Source: GCA-2683135 sp964507445
GTDB taxonomy: Bacteria > Planctomycetota > GCA-002687715
Assembly: GCA_964507445.1 (NCBI GenBank)
Contig: CAZDQF010000001.1
Span: 62,001-126,000, forward strand
Reading direction: 5' to 3'
Length of the DNA stretch: 64,000 nucleotides
The notes below the pieces were generated by a model that was not told the DNA's origin, searched no databases, and saw only the letters and a program-made list of their open reading frames with translations. Within the stretch, counting starts at the first letter, position 1. Every line of letters starts with the position of its first letter. The position numbers and the translations under genes are program-made. Positions 55,863-64,000 of this stretch are shown here, in pieces.

Positions 55863-57583
55863 GACGCGCCCTCCTCGAGCTCGCGGACCCGATCCTCGAG
55901 CTGGCGGATGCGCCCCTTGAGACCGTCCTCCCGCTCCGTGGCGGCGATCAGGCTGCGGTGCAGCTCCAGGGCCCGCATGCGCGCGCCGGCGTGGGCGCCT
56001 TGGAGGACGCCGACACCGGACGGGACCGGGTGGGGGCTGTGGATCGTGGCCTCCTCGAGGTGCTCGAGACGCCGGGTCCTGGCCAACCTGACCAGGTAGT
56101 CCAGGGGCGCGTCCGGCGCGTCCTGGTCGAGGTACCCCACCTCCTCGAGGAGCGCGCTCCTGGCGATCACGGTGGACAGGGACGCGCCGGCCGTGGCCGG
56201 GTCGCCGGGGATGATGTCCGGACCCGCCACGCCCCCTCCCACCAGCAGGCGGTCGGTGTGGACCGCGCTGGCGCCGGAGACCATGAGCCGCGTGACGCAA
56301 CGCTCCACGTGGTGGGCCATGGGGCGATCACCTGCGATGACGAAGGCCATGACATCGCCCTGGGCGGCTCGCGCTCCCGCGTTGAAGAGGTCCGCGAGCG
56401 GGGTGTCCTTGGGATCGCTCAGCACCCTCAGGCGGTCGCCCATGGACAGGCGATCGAGGCTCCCTGACAGGTCTGCGGAGGTGGAGACCACCACCTCCAG
56501 GGGGTCGTAGTCCTGGGTCAGCGCCGACTCCAGTGAAGCGAGGACCCCGGCGGGGTCATGTCCGGCGACGATCACGGTGACACGGGGGCGGGTCAGGCCG
56601 CCCTCTCCGAGGGTGAGCTCCCCGGGGTCCGGGCCGGGCACCGGCACGCTCTGGAGGTCTTGGGGGTGACCGTCCGCCAGTCGCTGGATGGTGCTCCTCA
56701 TCAGCACGGATTCGTCAGAGGTGAGCCCGTCGATGGCGGCCAGGGCTTCGTCGAACCGCAGCATGCGGGCGAAGTTGGAAGCCAGCAACAGGCGCGCGGA
56801 GCGCGACCGCGGGAGCAGCCGCACTGCCTCCAACGCGTCAGGCAGCACATAGGCCGCGTCGGCGCCGCCCAGCAGGACGTTGCGGGCGAACGAGTAGTGA
56901 GCCCGACCGGCTTGCTCAGGGTCGTCGTACCGAAAGGCGGGGCCCGCCGCGGGTTCGACCCGGCAAGGGATGGACCCCTCGAACATCAGCTGGTGATTGA
57001 ACAGGTTGCGATAGGTGGTCTCGCTGCGCTCCTGCAGGTCTCGGTCGCCGTACATGAGCCCGTACCACGTGTTCTTGAGCGGGTGCTCCAGGAAAGGCCG
57101 TGGATGGAACACCAGGGTGTCCCCCTCCATGTCCACCAGCCAGCGGTGGGTGGGGTTGCCGTTGGTCAATTCGCCGAGCCTCGAAGGGACCTCGACGAAG
57201 CCGCGGCGCGCGACCCGCGCAAGCTCGCGGCAGGCCGCTTCCGGATCAGCCACATGCTCCAGCACCTGGGCGCACCAGACGAAATGGAATTCACCGTCCG
57301 CGAACGGGAGCTGCTCAACGGGCGCCTCGACGTACTGGACGTCCGCCCGCAGCACCCCCGGCGCACCGTTGCGCTGAGCGCAGGATGCGAAGGTGAGGTC
57401 GCAGACCACGTCCGCTCGTTTGAAGGCGTTCCCCGCTCCGCCCACGTCGAGGACGCGATGCCCTTCGCTGATGCCCAGGGCCGCGCACAGTTCATCCAGC
57501 GGAGCGCCCGGGTCGATGTTCCGGCCGAACTCGTTGTGGCCGGTCGCGGGCACGCTCAGCACGCCTCCCCGGGCGTGATCCAA
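55859..57583 (-). CDS. Methyltransferase-glycosyltransferase fusion with C-terminal coiled coil
   Basis: Up to 574 residues. Residues 20-190 are a class I methyltransferase (HRVLDVGGAGNAFKRADVVCDL, EAPVEQLPFADGEFHFVWCAQVLEHV); residues 330-515 resemble a family 2 glycosyltransferase (RVTVIVAGHDPAGVLASLESALTQDYDPLEVVV, LFNAGARAAQGDVMAFV). A charged coiled coil closes the protein (EREDGLKGRIRQLEDRVRELEEG). Fusion suggests capping: methylating a terminal sugar while adding one. The start is uncertain: ATG 57583, GTG 57562 or GTG 57553. Confidence 0.82.
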   Translation of the reverse strand: MDHARGGVLSVPATGHNEFGRNIDPGAPLDELCAALGISEGHRVLDVGGAGNAFKRADVVCDLTFASCAQRNGAPGVLRADVQYVEAPVEQLPFADGEFHFVWCAQVLEHVADPEAACRELARVARRGFVEVPSRLGELTNGNPTHRWLVDMEGDTLVFHPRPFLEHPLKNTWYGLMYGDRDLQERSETTYRNLFNHQLMFEGSIPCRVEPAAGPAFRYDDPEQAGRAHYSFARNVLLGGADAAYVLPDALEAVRLLPRSRSARLLLASNFARMLRFDEALAAIDGLTSDESVLMRSTIQRLADGHPQDLQSVPVPGPDPGELTLGEGGLTRPRVTVIVAGHDPAGVLASLESALTQDYDPLEVVVSTSADLSGSLDRLSMGDRLRVLSDPKDTPLADLFNAGARAAQGDVMAFVIAGDRPMAHHVERCVTRLMVSGASAVHTDRLLVGGGVAGPDIIPGDPATAGASLSTVIARSALLEEVGYLDQDAPDAPLDYLVRLARTRRLEHLEEATIHSPHPVPSGVGVLQGAHAGARMRALELHRSLIAATEREDGLKGRIRQLEDRVRELEEGAS

Positions 57584-58767
57584 CGGGTCGGGAGCTTGAC
57601 CACGCCCTGGTCCCTGGGTGCGGCTTCGTCTTCATCCACCCTGAACCTGGACCAGGCCTGGCGCTGGTCGAGGATGTGATCACAGCTCTCGTTCAACAGG
57701 AACCCGGAGACGTAGAACTCCCCGGCGGAGACCTCCAGGGGCACCCGCATGACCGCGTATCCCCCGTTGCCTTCGAACGTCATGCCGTGCTCCAGGGAGC
57801 GGGTCGCGAAGACCTGCACCTCGTCGGCCCTGTTGACGATGACGCCGAGGTGGTACTTGCCCTTGAGCGTCGGGTTGGAGAACCCGAGGTAGAAGTCCGC
57901 CACTTCCCCGGAGCGGAAGCTGCTGGCCGGCTCCGCGGAACCGGCGCGGCACACCTTCATGTCCGCGAGGTGGGCGATGGACGCGACCACGGCGTGCCCC
58001 GTGGCCTCCAGCCTCGCCGCTCGGCCCGAAGGGCGGGCGTAGCGGTAGTTGGAGTACTCGTCCGTGACCTTGGTGGGGTCCCCCGCCATGATGGAGCGGC
58101 CGTCGTGGATCCAGAGGGCCCGATCGCAGATGTTGCGTACCTGGGAGATGGCGTGGGACACGAACAGCACCGTGGTCCCGGACCGTCGGATCTCGTTGAT
58201 GCGGTCCATGCACTTCTGCTGGAAGCCCATGTCCCCCACGGCCAGCACCTCGTCGAGGATGAGGATCTCCGGGTCACCGAGCAGCGCCACGGCGAAGCCC
58301 AGGCGCATGTTCATGCCGGAGCTGTAGGTGCGAAGGGGCTCGTCCATGTATGAGCCCAGCTCGGCGAAGTCCGCGATCTCGTCGAACCGGTCGCGCACCT
58401 CCCGGGTGGGGATGCCCATGACCGCGGCGTTCATGAACACGTTGTCCCGACCGCTGAAGTGGGGGTGAAAACCGGCGCCGAGCTGCAGCAGGGAGCTGAT
58501 CCGTCCGTTCACTTGGATGGTCCCGGTCGTCGGCTGGGAGATGCCTGTGATGAGCGTGAGGAGCGTGCTCTTTCCGGCGCCGTTGGCGCCCACGAGCCCG
58601 AGGGCGGCGCCTCGTGGAAGGTCGAAGGTCACGTCCCGCAACGCCCACTTCTCGGTGTAGCGCTTCTCGCCGCCGTGCATCAGGTGGTCGAGCACCCGAT
58701 CGAACGGACGACGATAGGTCCGGAAGCACTTGCTGAGATCGCGGACGTCTACGGCGATGTCTGTCAT
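57556..58767 (-). CDS. wzt: Wzt-type ABC ATPase for polysaccharide export
   Basis: 403 residues. Walker A GANGAGKST (60-68), signature YSSGMNMRL (148-156), LILDEVLAVGD. Residues 255-403 form an extra beta-rich domain, as in Wzt proteins with a carbohydrate-binding domain that reads the finished glycan end before export. The partner permease is the upstream gene, overlapping by 1 nt. Confidence 0.92.
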   Translation of the reverse strand: MTDIAVDVRDLSKCFRTYRRPFDRVLDHLMHGGEKRYTEKWALRDVTFDLPRGAALGLVGANGAGKSTLLTLITGISQPTTGTIQVNGRISSLLQLGAGFHPHFSGRDNVFMNAAVMGIPTREVRDRFDEIADFAELGSYMDEPLRTYSSGMNMRLGFAVALLGDPEILILDEVLAVGDMGFQQKCMDRINEIRRSGTTVLFVSHAISQVRNICDRALWIHDGRSIMAGDPTKVTDEYSNYRYARPSGRAARLEATGHAVVASIAHLADMKVCRAGSAEPASSFRSGEVADFYLGFSNPTLKGKYHLGVIVNRADEVQVFATRSLEHGMTFEGNGGYAVMRVPLEVSAGEFYVSGFLLNESCDHILDQRQAWSRFRVDEDEAAPRDQGVVKLPTRWITPGEAC

Positions 58768-59738
58768 CAGATCTCGTCAGGGAAACCAGGCTTCAGCTTC
58801 TGGAAGACCTTGAGGCCCAGGAACAGGAAGGCGAACGCGCAGGCGGCGAAGACGCCCAGCTCGAACCAGGGGACGTCCCCGGGCTGGGTCATGGGGAGCG
58901 CGATGGAGGGGTCGCTGACGGGGGCCTCCGCCGCGCGCAATTGACTCAGCTTCTCGAGCTGCTCCGGGGTCAGCCCGACGTTCTCCAGGAACGGCTCGGC
59001 CTGATCCATGCTGGCCTGCTGCTGGGTTCGGAGGCGCTCGAGTTGGTCGGGAGTCCAGATGAAGATCTCCCGGTAGATGGAGATGAGGTACGTCATGGGG
59101 TTGTACTTCAGCACCGTCTGGAGCAGCGCCGGAGTGGTGCTGGACTTGGCGAACATGAAGATCGGGCTCATGAAGAACCAGAAGATCATGACCATGGGGA
59201 TCATCTGGGCGATGTCCCGGATGTAGACGGCCACGGACGAGAGCATGTAGACCAACCCCATGGTGAACATGCCCTGGAGGACCATGGCGATGGGCAGCAA
59301 CCAGATCATCCGTGGCAGCTGCCCGTCCTGGAAGAACCACACCGCGATGGCGAGCATGCCGAAACCCACGAGGGAGTTGAACAGGCTCACCAGGGTCATG
59401 TAGACCGGCAGAATCTCCGTAGGGAAGGCGAACTTCTTGATCAGGTTGCTGTGCTCGACGACGCAGCCCGTGCCGCGCTGAACCGTCTCCGCATGTCCGA
59501 TCCAAGGGACGAGGCCGCAGAACATGGCCAGGGCGAAGGTGGACGCGCTCTCCCCGGGCATCCGACGGCCGAAGAGCTGGGAGAACACGACGTAGTAGAT
59601 GGCCAGGAACGCGAGGGGCTGGAGGACCAGCCAGATCTTCCCCAGCATGCTCCCGCGATAGCGTGAATTAAGCTCTCTGCGGGCCAGGGAGAGGACCAAC
59701 TCGCGAAAGCGCACGCACTGTCTCAGCAGGGCGATCAA
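58767..59738 (-). CDS. wzm: Wzm-type ABC permease for polysaccharide export, with an extended last loop
   Basis: 323 residues, about six helices. Family signatures: SRYRGSMLGKIWLVLQPL, HSNLIKKFAFPTEILP and a Pro-rich KYNPMTYLIS before the last loop. Residues 231-288 form a 55-60 residue extracytoplasmic-type insertion rich in Gln/Glu/Leu that ordinary Wzm lacks. It forms the channel for a lipid-linked glycan with Wzt. First gene of the minus-strand surface-glycan operon. Confidence 0.9.
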   Translation of the reverse strand: MIALLRQCVRFRELVLSLARRELNSRYRGSMLGKIWLVLQPLAFLAIYYVVFSQLFGRRMPGESASTFALAMFCGLVPWIGHAETVQRGTGCVVEHSNLIKKFAFPTEILPVYMTLVSLFNSLVGFGMLAIAVWFFQDGQLPRMIWLLPIAMVLQGMFTMGLVYMLSSVAVYIRDIAQMIPMVMIFWFFMSPIFMFAKSSTTPALLQTVLKYNPMTYLISIYREIFIWTPDQLERLRTQQQASMDQAEPFLENVGLTPEQLEKLSQLRAAEAPVSDPSIALPMTQPGDVPWFELGVFAACAFAFLFLGLKVFQKLKPGFPDEI

Positions 59739-60055
59739 GTATCTGCTCCCAATTCAGGCACCGGGCCGATTGTCGTCCCATGGCGAACCGTGACCCCGTC
59801 GCCCCGTCGCCGGCGAATAGTACTCCCCGCCGGAACCCGCATCAAGCGACGAGGGCTCCGGTGCGGTCGTGTAAGGTTCTCTTCCATGGGTGTTTACGTC
59901 GAGGCCGTTCCGGTTCGATGCATTGACCGGGGGTTTGATCGTGTGATAGCCTCCCACGACTTTCGGCACCGAGGCCCGCCCGTGCAAAGGTGCAAGTTTG
60001 CAGGAGTGTGGTCGAGGTCGTCTGTCCTGGCCGAGCCGCACCGGTAACACCCTTC
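59739..60055. other. Divergent intergenic region of the glycan locus
   Basis: 317 bp without a gene. It separates wzm on the minus strand from the FAD enzyme on the plus strand. Apart from the candidate promoter listed below, no inverted repeat or open frame was convincing. Confidence 0.4.
59923..59950 (+). promoter_or_regulatory. Candidate promoter for the plus-strand FAD enzyme
   Basis: TTGACC at 59923-59928 and GATAGC at 59945-59950 are 16 bp apart. The -35 is good, the -10 poor. It would give a leader of about 100 nt. Low confidence. Confidence 0.3.
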
Positions 60056-61528
60056 ATGGACCACTCCTCCTCGCCTTCCAAGGGCCCCTCCGCTTCAGCG
60101 CCAGGCGACGTGCCCAAGCGGGTTGTCGTGCTGGGAGCCGGCCTCGCCGGGCTGTCCGCAGCCAACCGGCTGGCGAACTCCGGTTTCGACGTCACCGTCC
60201 TGGAGGCCGCGGACCATGTCGGCGGTCTTGCCGCCAGCTTCACGCGCGAGACGCAGTGGGGGGAGTTCGACTACGACAACGGGCCCCATCGCTTCCACAC
60301 CGGGGAGACCCACCTCAACGACGAGGTCCTGCGGCTGCTCGGCGAGAACGTGTGTGTCGCCGATCGGCAGTCACGGATCTTCCTCTACGACCGGTTCTTC
60401 CATTACCCGCTCCAGGGCGCCAATATCCTCAAGCTGCCCAAGCTGGTCCTGGCCAAGGCGTTCCTCGACTACATGTGGATCCGGGTGCGCTCCGTGTTCG
60501 GGTTCCGGCTCAAGGACGACAACTTCGAGAACTGGGTGGTCAACCGGTTCGGCAGGAAGTTGTTCGACATCTTCTTCGGGGTGTACACGGAGAAGACCTG
60601 GGGGATCCCCTGCACCAGGATCAGCGCCGACTGGGCGGCGCAGCGGATCAGCCTGCTGAGCCTCTGGGACACCATCAAGAAGACCCTCTTCCCGCCCAAG
60701 GATGTGCCGCGGACCCTGGTGTCGGAGTTCTTCTACCCCCGCCGTGGCGGGATCGGCGAGCTCTGCCGGCGGTACGCGGAGGAGCTGGAGAACGGCGGGC
60801 ACTCGGTGAAGACCGGTTCACCGGCGACCGCTGTGGAGGTGGTGGAGGGGGTGGCTCGCGCCGTCCGTTACACCGGCCCCGATGGTTCCGAGCACCGGAT
60901 CGAGTGCGACGAGGTGGTGGCGACGGTGCCGGTCACCACCCTGGCGCGGCTGCTGGACCCCCCGCCTCCTCAGGCGGTGCTCGATGCTTGCGGCGGCCTG
61001 AGCCACCGGTCCATGATCTTCGTGTACCTCATCCTGGACCGGGAGAAGGTCACCGATGACCACTGGATCTACCTCCCTGAGCAGCGCCTGATCACCCACC
61101 GGCTCTCGGAGTTCAAGAACTTCTCACCCGACGCGGCACCGAAGGACAAGACCCTGCTCTGCGCAGAGATCACCTGCAACTACGAGGACGCTGACTGGAA
61201 CAAGACGGACGATGAGCTGCAGGAGATCGTGGTCAAGGACCTGACCGAGACCGTGAAGTTGATCCAGGCGGATGAGGTGCTCGAGACGTTCTCTCGTCGT
61301 GAGCGCTACGCCTACCCCATCTACGACCTCAGCTACCGTGAGTATCGGGACACCATCCTGGGGCACATCGAATCCATCGATCAGCTGGACACCACAGGGC
61401 GGCAGGGGTTGTTCAAGTACAACAACATGGATCACAGCATCGGGATGGGGCTCAGCCTCGCGGACAATCTCGTGGGCCGCGGCGTCGATCACAAGAGCGT
61501 GGCGACCGAGCAGAAGTGGTTCGGTTGA
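60056..61528 (+). CDS. FAD-dependent oxidoreductase similar to UDP-galactopyranose mutase
   Basis: 490 residues. FAD-binding G27-A-G-L-A-G32 with E50 at the strand end, then YDNGPHRFHTGETHLNDEV, YTEKTWGIPCTRISADWAAQRI and a C-terminal YNNMDHSIGMGLSLADNLVG. These features place it among UGM-like and protoporphyrinogen-oxidase-like amine oxidases; the glycan setting favours a sugar-modifying role such as ring contraction of an NDP-hexopyranose. ATG 60056 lacks a good ribosome-binding site; the frame is open to 59990. Confidence 0.8.
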   Translation: MDHSSSPSKGPSASAPGDVPKRVVVLGAGLAGLSAANRLANSGFDVTVLEAADHVGGLAASFTRETQWGEFDYDNGPHRFHTGETHLNDEVLRLLGENVCVADRQSRIFLYDRFFHYPLQGANILKLPKLVLAKAFLDYMWIRVRSVFGFRLKDDNFENWVVNRFGRKLFDIFFGVYTEKTWGIPCTRISADWAAQRISLLSLWDTIKKTLFPPKDVPRTLVSEFFYPRRGGIGELCRRYAEELENGGHSVKTGSPATAVEVVEGVARAVRYTGPDGSEHRIECDEVVATVPVTTLARLLDPPPPQAVLDACGGLSHRSMIFVYLILDREKVTDDHWIYLPEQRLITHRLSEFKNFSPDAAPKDKTLLCAEITCNYEDADWNKTDDELQEIVVKDLTETVKLIQADEVLETFSRRERYAYPIYDLSYREYRDTILGHIESIDQLDTTGRQGLFKYNNMDHSIGMGLSLADNLVGRGVDHKSVATEQKWFG

Positions 61529-61543
61529 CCCGTCCGCCGTGCG

Positions 61544-62485
61544 ATGGGTGCTGGGATGAAGGAGCAAGCCAGCAGGGCCAGTGACCTGCCCCTCGAAGAG
61601 GTCCCCTGTTATCTGTGCGGCGGCACGGACGGGCAGGTCCTGGTGGACGACCCGCCCTTCGTGGTGCGGCTCTGCGCCTCCTGTGGGTTGGGGTACACGT
61701 CACCGCGTCTTTGCGGGGACCGGATCCACGAGCTCTACGACGACGGCTACTTCAACTCGGAACAGAACGAGACCTTCGGCTACGCGGATTACGAGAAGGA
61801 CCTGGCCGCCTACGAGCGCACCTTCCGACGCAAGCTGCGCGTGATCGGACCTCACTGCCCGGCGGCTCCGGCCTCCGTGCTGGAGGTCGGATGCGCCGGC
61901 GGCGCGTTCCTCAAGGTCATGGAGGACCGGGGGCATGAGGTGTGGGGCGTGGAGCTGGCGCCGGGGATGTTGGACGCGGCCCGCGCCCGCTACGGCTTCG
62001 AGCGACTCTTCCTGGGCCGCTTCGACGAGGCTGCGCCCCAGCTCCCCTCCGGCGGGTTCGGCATGGTGGCCATGTTCGACGTGGTGGAGCACGTGCCGGA
62101 CCCCGTGCGTGAGCTGCGGCTGGCCCACGACCTGCTCGCTCCGGACGGTGTCCTGGTCCTGCAAACGCAGGATGTGATGTCCCGTACCCGGAAGGTCATG
62201 GGGCGCCGTTGGCATCACTTCAAACAGCTGGAGCACATCTACCACTTCTCCCCCGGCACGTTGAAGGAGCTGCTCGAGCGGGCGGGCTTCCGCGTTCATG
62301 TCCTGACCCGGAGACATGCGGGCAAGTACGTGTCGTTCGCGGAGATCTCGGATCGCGCTCACCGGGTCGGCCGCTGGCCCTCCTGGCTCTGCGCGCCGTT
62401 ACGGTGGATGGGGCGACGTTACCTCTACGTCAATCCTCTGGACGAGATGCTGGTGGTCGCGCGTAAGGACGACGCGGCTGGTTGA
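61544..62485 (+). CDS. SAM-dependent methyltransferase with N-terminal zinc site
   Basis: 313 residues. N-terminal C22-x2-C25 and C44-x2-C47 form a zinc ribbon; the methyltransferase core has SVLEVGCAGGAFLKVMEDRGHEVWGVE and MVAMFDVVEHVPDPV. The C-terminal part contains the pattern HHFKQLEHIYHFSPGTLKELLERAGF. This type methylates sugars or lipid carriers. The start may be ATG 61544 or 61556. 15 bp after the FAD enzyme, 6 bp before the next methyltransferase gene. Confidence 0.85.
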   Translation: MGAGMKEQASRASDLPLEEVPCYLCGGTDGQVLVDDPPFVVRLCASCGLGYTSPRLCGDRIHELYDDGYFNSEQNETFGYADYEKDLAAYERTFRRKLRVIGPHCPAAPASVLEVGCAGGAFLKVMEDRGHEVWGVELAPGMLDAARARYGFERLFLGRFDEAAPQLPSGGFGMVAMFDVVEHVPDPVRELRLAHDLLAPDGVLVLQTQDVMSRTRKVMGRRWHHFKQLEHIYHFSPGTLKELLERAGFRVHVLTRRHAGKYVSFAEISDRAHRVGRWPSWLCAPLRWMGRRYLYVNPLDEMLVVARKDDAAG

Positions 62486-62491
62486 TGACCC

Positions 62492-63271
62492 ATGGAACCG
62501 AACGCCTACGCGGAATTCAGGGATGAGGAAGGCAAGCACTGGTGGTTCATCGGTCGCAAGCGGATCTTCTCGCACCTGATCCAGCGGATCGTCCGGCACC
62601 TCGGAGGGGGGCCCATCAGGTCCCTGGATCTCGGGTGTGGCATGGGCGGGATGCTGGACGAGCTGGCGAACGCCGGGTCTGCCTGCGGGACCGACATCGA
62701 GCAGACCGCCCTGGTCCACTGCCGTGAACGGGGCTACGCCGCGGTCTTCAAGGCCCACGGAGAGCACCTCCCCCTGCCTGACGGCTCTCTCGACCTGATC
62801 TGCGCCTTCGACACGCTGGAGCACATCGCGGCGGAGCAGGAGACCATCGAAGAGTGCTTCCGCGTCCTCCGACCCGGCGGCTTCATACTCCTGTCGGTGC
62901 CCGCGTACCAGCTGCTATACTCCCACCAGGATAAGGTGGTGCATCACCAACGTCGGTACACGGACGGGGACCTGGCCCGCAAGCTGACCCGGGGCGGATT
63001 TCGGGTGACGCGGCTGAGTTACATCAACTTCCTCCTGTTCCCGGCCATCCTGCCCGTACTCCTCCTCATCAAGCTGAAGGAGGCCCTGTTCCCCCCTGCG
63101 AATGACGCGGACAGCTCGAACGTGAGCATCTCGCGGCCCGCGCCCTGGCTCAACAACATCCTCGCGGCCATCTTCGCGTTCGAGCGGCATCTGGTGGGCG
63201 GATGCTCCGTGCCGGTCGGGCATTCCCTGGTCGCCGTGGGTCGTAAGCCGGGCGGAGAATCCGCCGGATGA
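62492..63271 (+). CDS. SAM-dependent methyltransferase with hydrophobic C-terminal segment
   Basis: 259 residues. Motif I RSLDLGCGMGGMLDEL at 43-58, LPLPDGSLDLICAFDTLEHI and LLSVPAYQLLYSHQDKVVHHQRRY. A hydrophobic stretch near 176-191 (FLLFPAILPVLLLIK) probably attaches it to the membrane, next to a lipid-linked substrate. The stop overlaps the next ATG (ATGA). Confidence 0.86.
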   Translation: MEPNAYAEFRDEEGKHWWFIGRKRIFSHLIQRIVRHLGGGPIRSLDLGCGMGGMLDELANAGSACGTDIEQTALVHCRERGYAAVFKAHGEHLPLPDGSLDLICAFDTLEHIAAEQETIEECFRVLRPGGFILLSVPAYQLLYSHQDKVVHHQRRYTDGDLARKLTRGGFRVTRLSYINFLLFPAILPVLLLIKLKEALFPPANDADSSNVSISRPAPWLNNILAAIFAFERHLVGGCSVPVGHSLVAVGRKPGGESAG

Positions 63272-64000
63272 CCCGGGGTGATGCGGTCGCGATCGCCGTC
63301 TTGCTGGTGCTGGTGGGCGCGCTCGCGGAGCTGGTCACGTTCACGGATCGTGTGTTCCTCCCCCGGCATCCGGACGCCCTGGACTCGCCATGGAGGCAGG
63401 ACGGAGGGCGGCTCCCTGGAGTGGAGGACGAACCCCTCAACTACGTCGCTTCGGACAAGTTCAACCTGATCTACCCGGACCAGCGTTACGTGCGCACGGA
63501 GCTGGGCGATCACGGGCGGCTGGCGGAATGGAACCCATACATTCTCGGCGGCGTGCCCCACGCGGCGAACCCGCTGGCCGCGGTGTTCTATCCTCCGGGC
63601 TGGGTCCAGCTGCTGGCCGCGCCGGAGGACGGCCCCCTGGTGGCCGCCGCGTTGCACCTGTTCCTGGCGGCGTTGTTCGTCTTCATGCTGATGAGGGTCA
63701 CGGGGCTCGGCTCCTTCGCCGCGGCGTTCGGAGGGGCGTGCTTCGCCTTCTCCGGCTGGACCGCCGCGCACCTCCACAACACCCAGCTGCTGGCGACGGT
63801 CACCTGGTGGCCCCTGGCCCTCTTCGCGATCGAGGCGAGGCTCCGCGGCCGCGGCCGCTGGAGCTTGATGACGCTCTCCCTGGCCATCGCCATGATGTGG
63901 CTCGCCGGGTTCCCCCAGTTCGCCCTCATGGGGACGCTGGTCTGCGGCGTCTGGGCCGCGGTGGGGATCTGCGCTCGTGGGCGACGGGACGATCGTGGGG
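63268..64000 (+). CDS. YfhO-like membrane protein, partial (cut by window end)
   Basis: Only the first 244 residues are present and the frame is open to the end. A first helix (VAIAVLLVLVGALAELV) precedes a periplasmic loop with WNPYILGGVPHAANPLAAVFYPP, a pattern typical of YfhO and related GT-C glycosyltransferase folds, then further helices. It probably transfers a lipid-linked sugar outside the cytoplasm. Starts by ATGA overlap with the methyltransferase gene. Confidence 0.8.
   Translation, partial: MTRGDAVAIAVLLVLVGALAELVTFTDRVFLPRHPDALDSPWRQDGGRLPGVEDEPLNYVASDKFNLIYPDQRYVRTELGDHGRLAEWNPYILGGVPHAANPLAAVFYPPGWVQLLAAPEDGPLVAAALHLFLAALFVFMLMRVTGLGSFAAAFGGACFAFSGWTAAHLHNTQLLATVTWWPLALFAIEARLRGRGRWSLMTLSLAIAMMWLAGFPQFALMGTLVCGVWAAVGICARGRRDDRG

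Noticed and set aside
54723..56300. Upstream extension of the GT2 gene
   Set aside because: The extra residues are low-complexity; the GT2 fold begins at ATG 55862, which overlaps the upstream stop.

Overview
The window looks like high-GC, gene-dense DNA from a heterotrophic member of the Planctomycetota, probably a metagenome or draft scaffold because it contains a run of ten Ns. The phylum call is inference. It rests on secreted proteins with short signal peptides and a recurrent beta-rich tail, HEAT-like lipoproteins with WWE motifs, a futalosine-type menaquinone gene (mqnC), class II (B12-dependent) ribonucleotide reductase and weak Shine-Dalgarno usage. I found no CRISPR array, insertion sequence, phage gene, tRNA or rRNA. 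About 47 genes are supported.

Layout. 1-339: end of an unidentified, possibly structured transcript and two strong hairpins. 0.3-7.1 kb: a nine-repeat surface protein, an NhaC-type antiporter, a PilZ protein and a GT4 glycosyltransferase. 7.2-11.7 kb (+): RecD2 helicase and two secreted proteins. 11.7-15.3 kb (-): two interleaved ABC-2 export systems in one overlapping operon. 15.4-18.4 kb: a membrane protein, a methyltransferase and a secreted protein. 18.4-24.4 kb: BtpA, a cysteine-dioxygenase-like cupin and a hydrolase in an overlapping operon, then iron-sulfur genes (erpA, iscS, ygfZ) and a triple-FKBP protein. 24.5-24.7 kb: assembly gap with corrupted flanks. 24.8-29.0 kb: nrdJ divergent from the PduO-type cobalamin adenosyltransferase that supplies its cofactor. 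29.0-37.0 kb: leucine-degradation genes (liuE, split liuD, liuC, liuB) led by a NYN-LOTUS gene, divergent from a DEAD-box helicase (DEFD variant) overlapping arfB.

37.0-41.7 kb (-): beta-propeller protein, PfkB kinase, UPF0104-type membrane protein, DUF366 protein and HEAT-like lipoprotein, several joined by ATGA overlaps. 41.8-50.6 kb (-): lamin-tail protein, eboA, eboB, a LON-domain protein, pepA, an MBL hydrolase, nrnA, trxA and fetB/fetA. 50.7-52.7 kb (+): mqnC and an unknown protein. 52.7-64.0 kb: a cell-surface glycan locus with Wzm/Wzt exporter, a methyltransferase-glycosyltransferase fusion, GT2 and tandem GNAT paralogs on the minus strand, then a UGM-like FAD enzyme, two methyltransferases and the start of a YfhO-like protein on the plus strand.

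The most interesting leads are: (1) the NYN-LOTUS protein facing a DEAD-box helicase and ArfB ribosome-rescue gene, while leading the leucine operon; (2) a reduced ebo module (eboA-eboB only) fused by overlap to a LON-domain gene; (3) a long structured leader on nrdJ; (4) the DUF366/UPF0104/PfkB operon; and (5) tandem GNAT paralogs with a conserved C-terminal tail inside the export operon.
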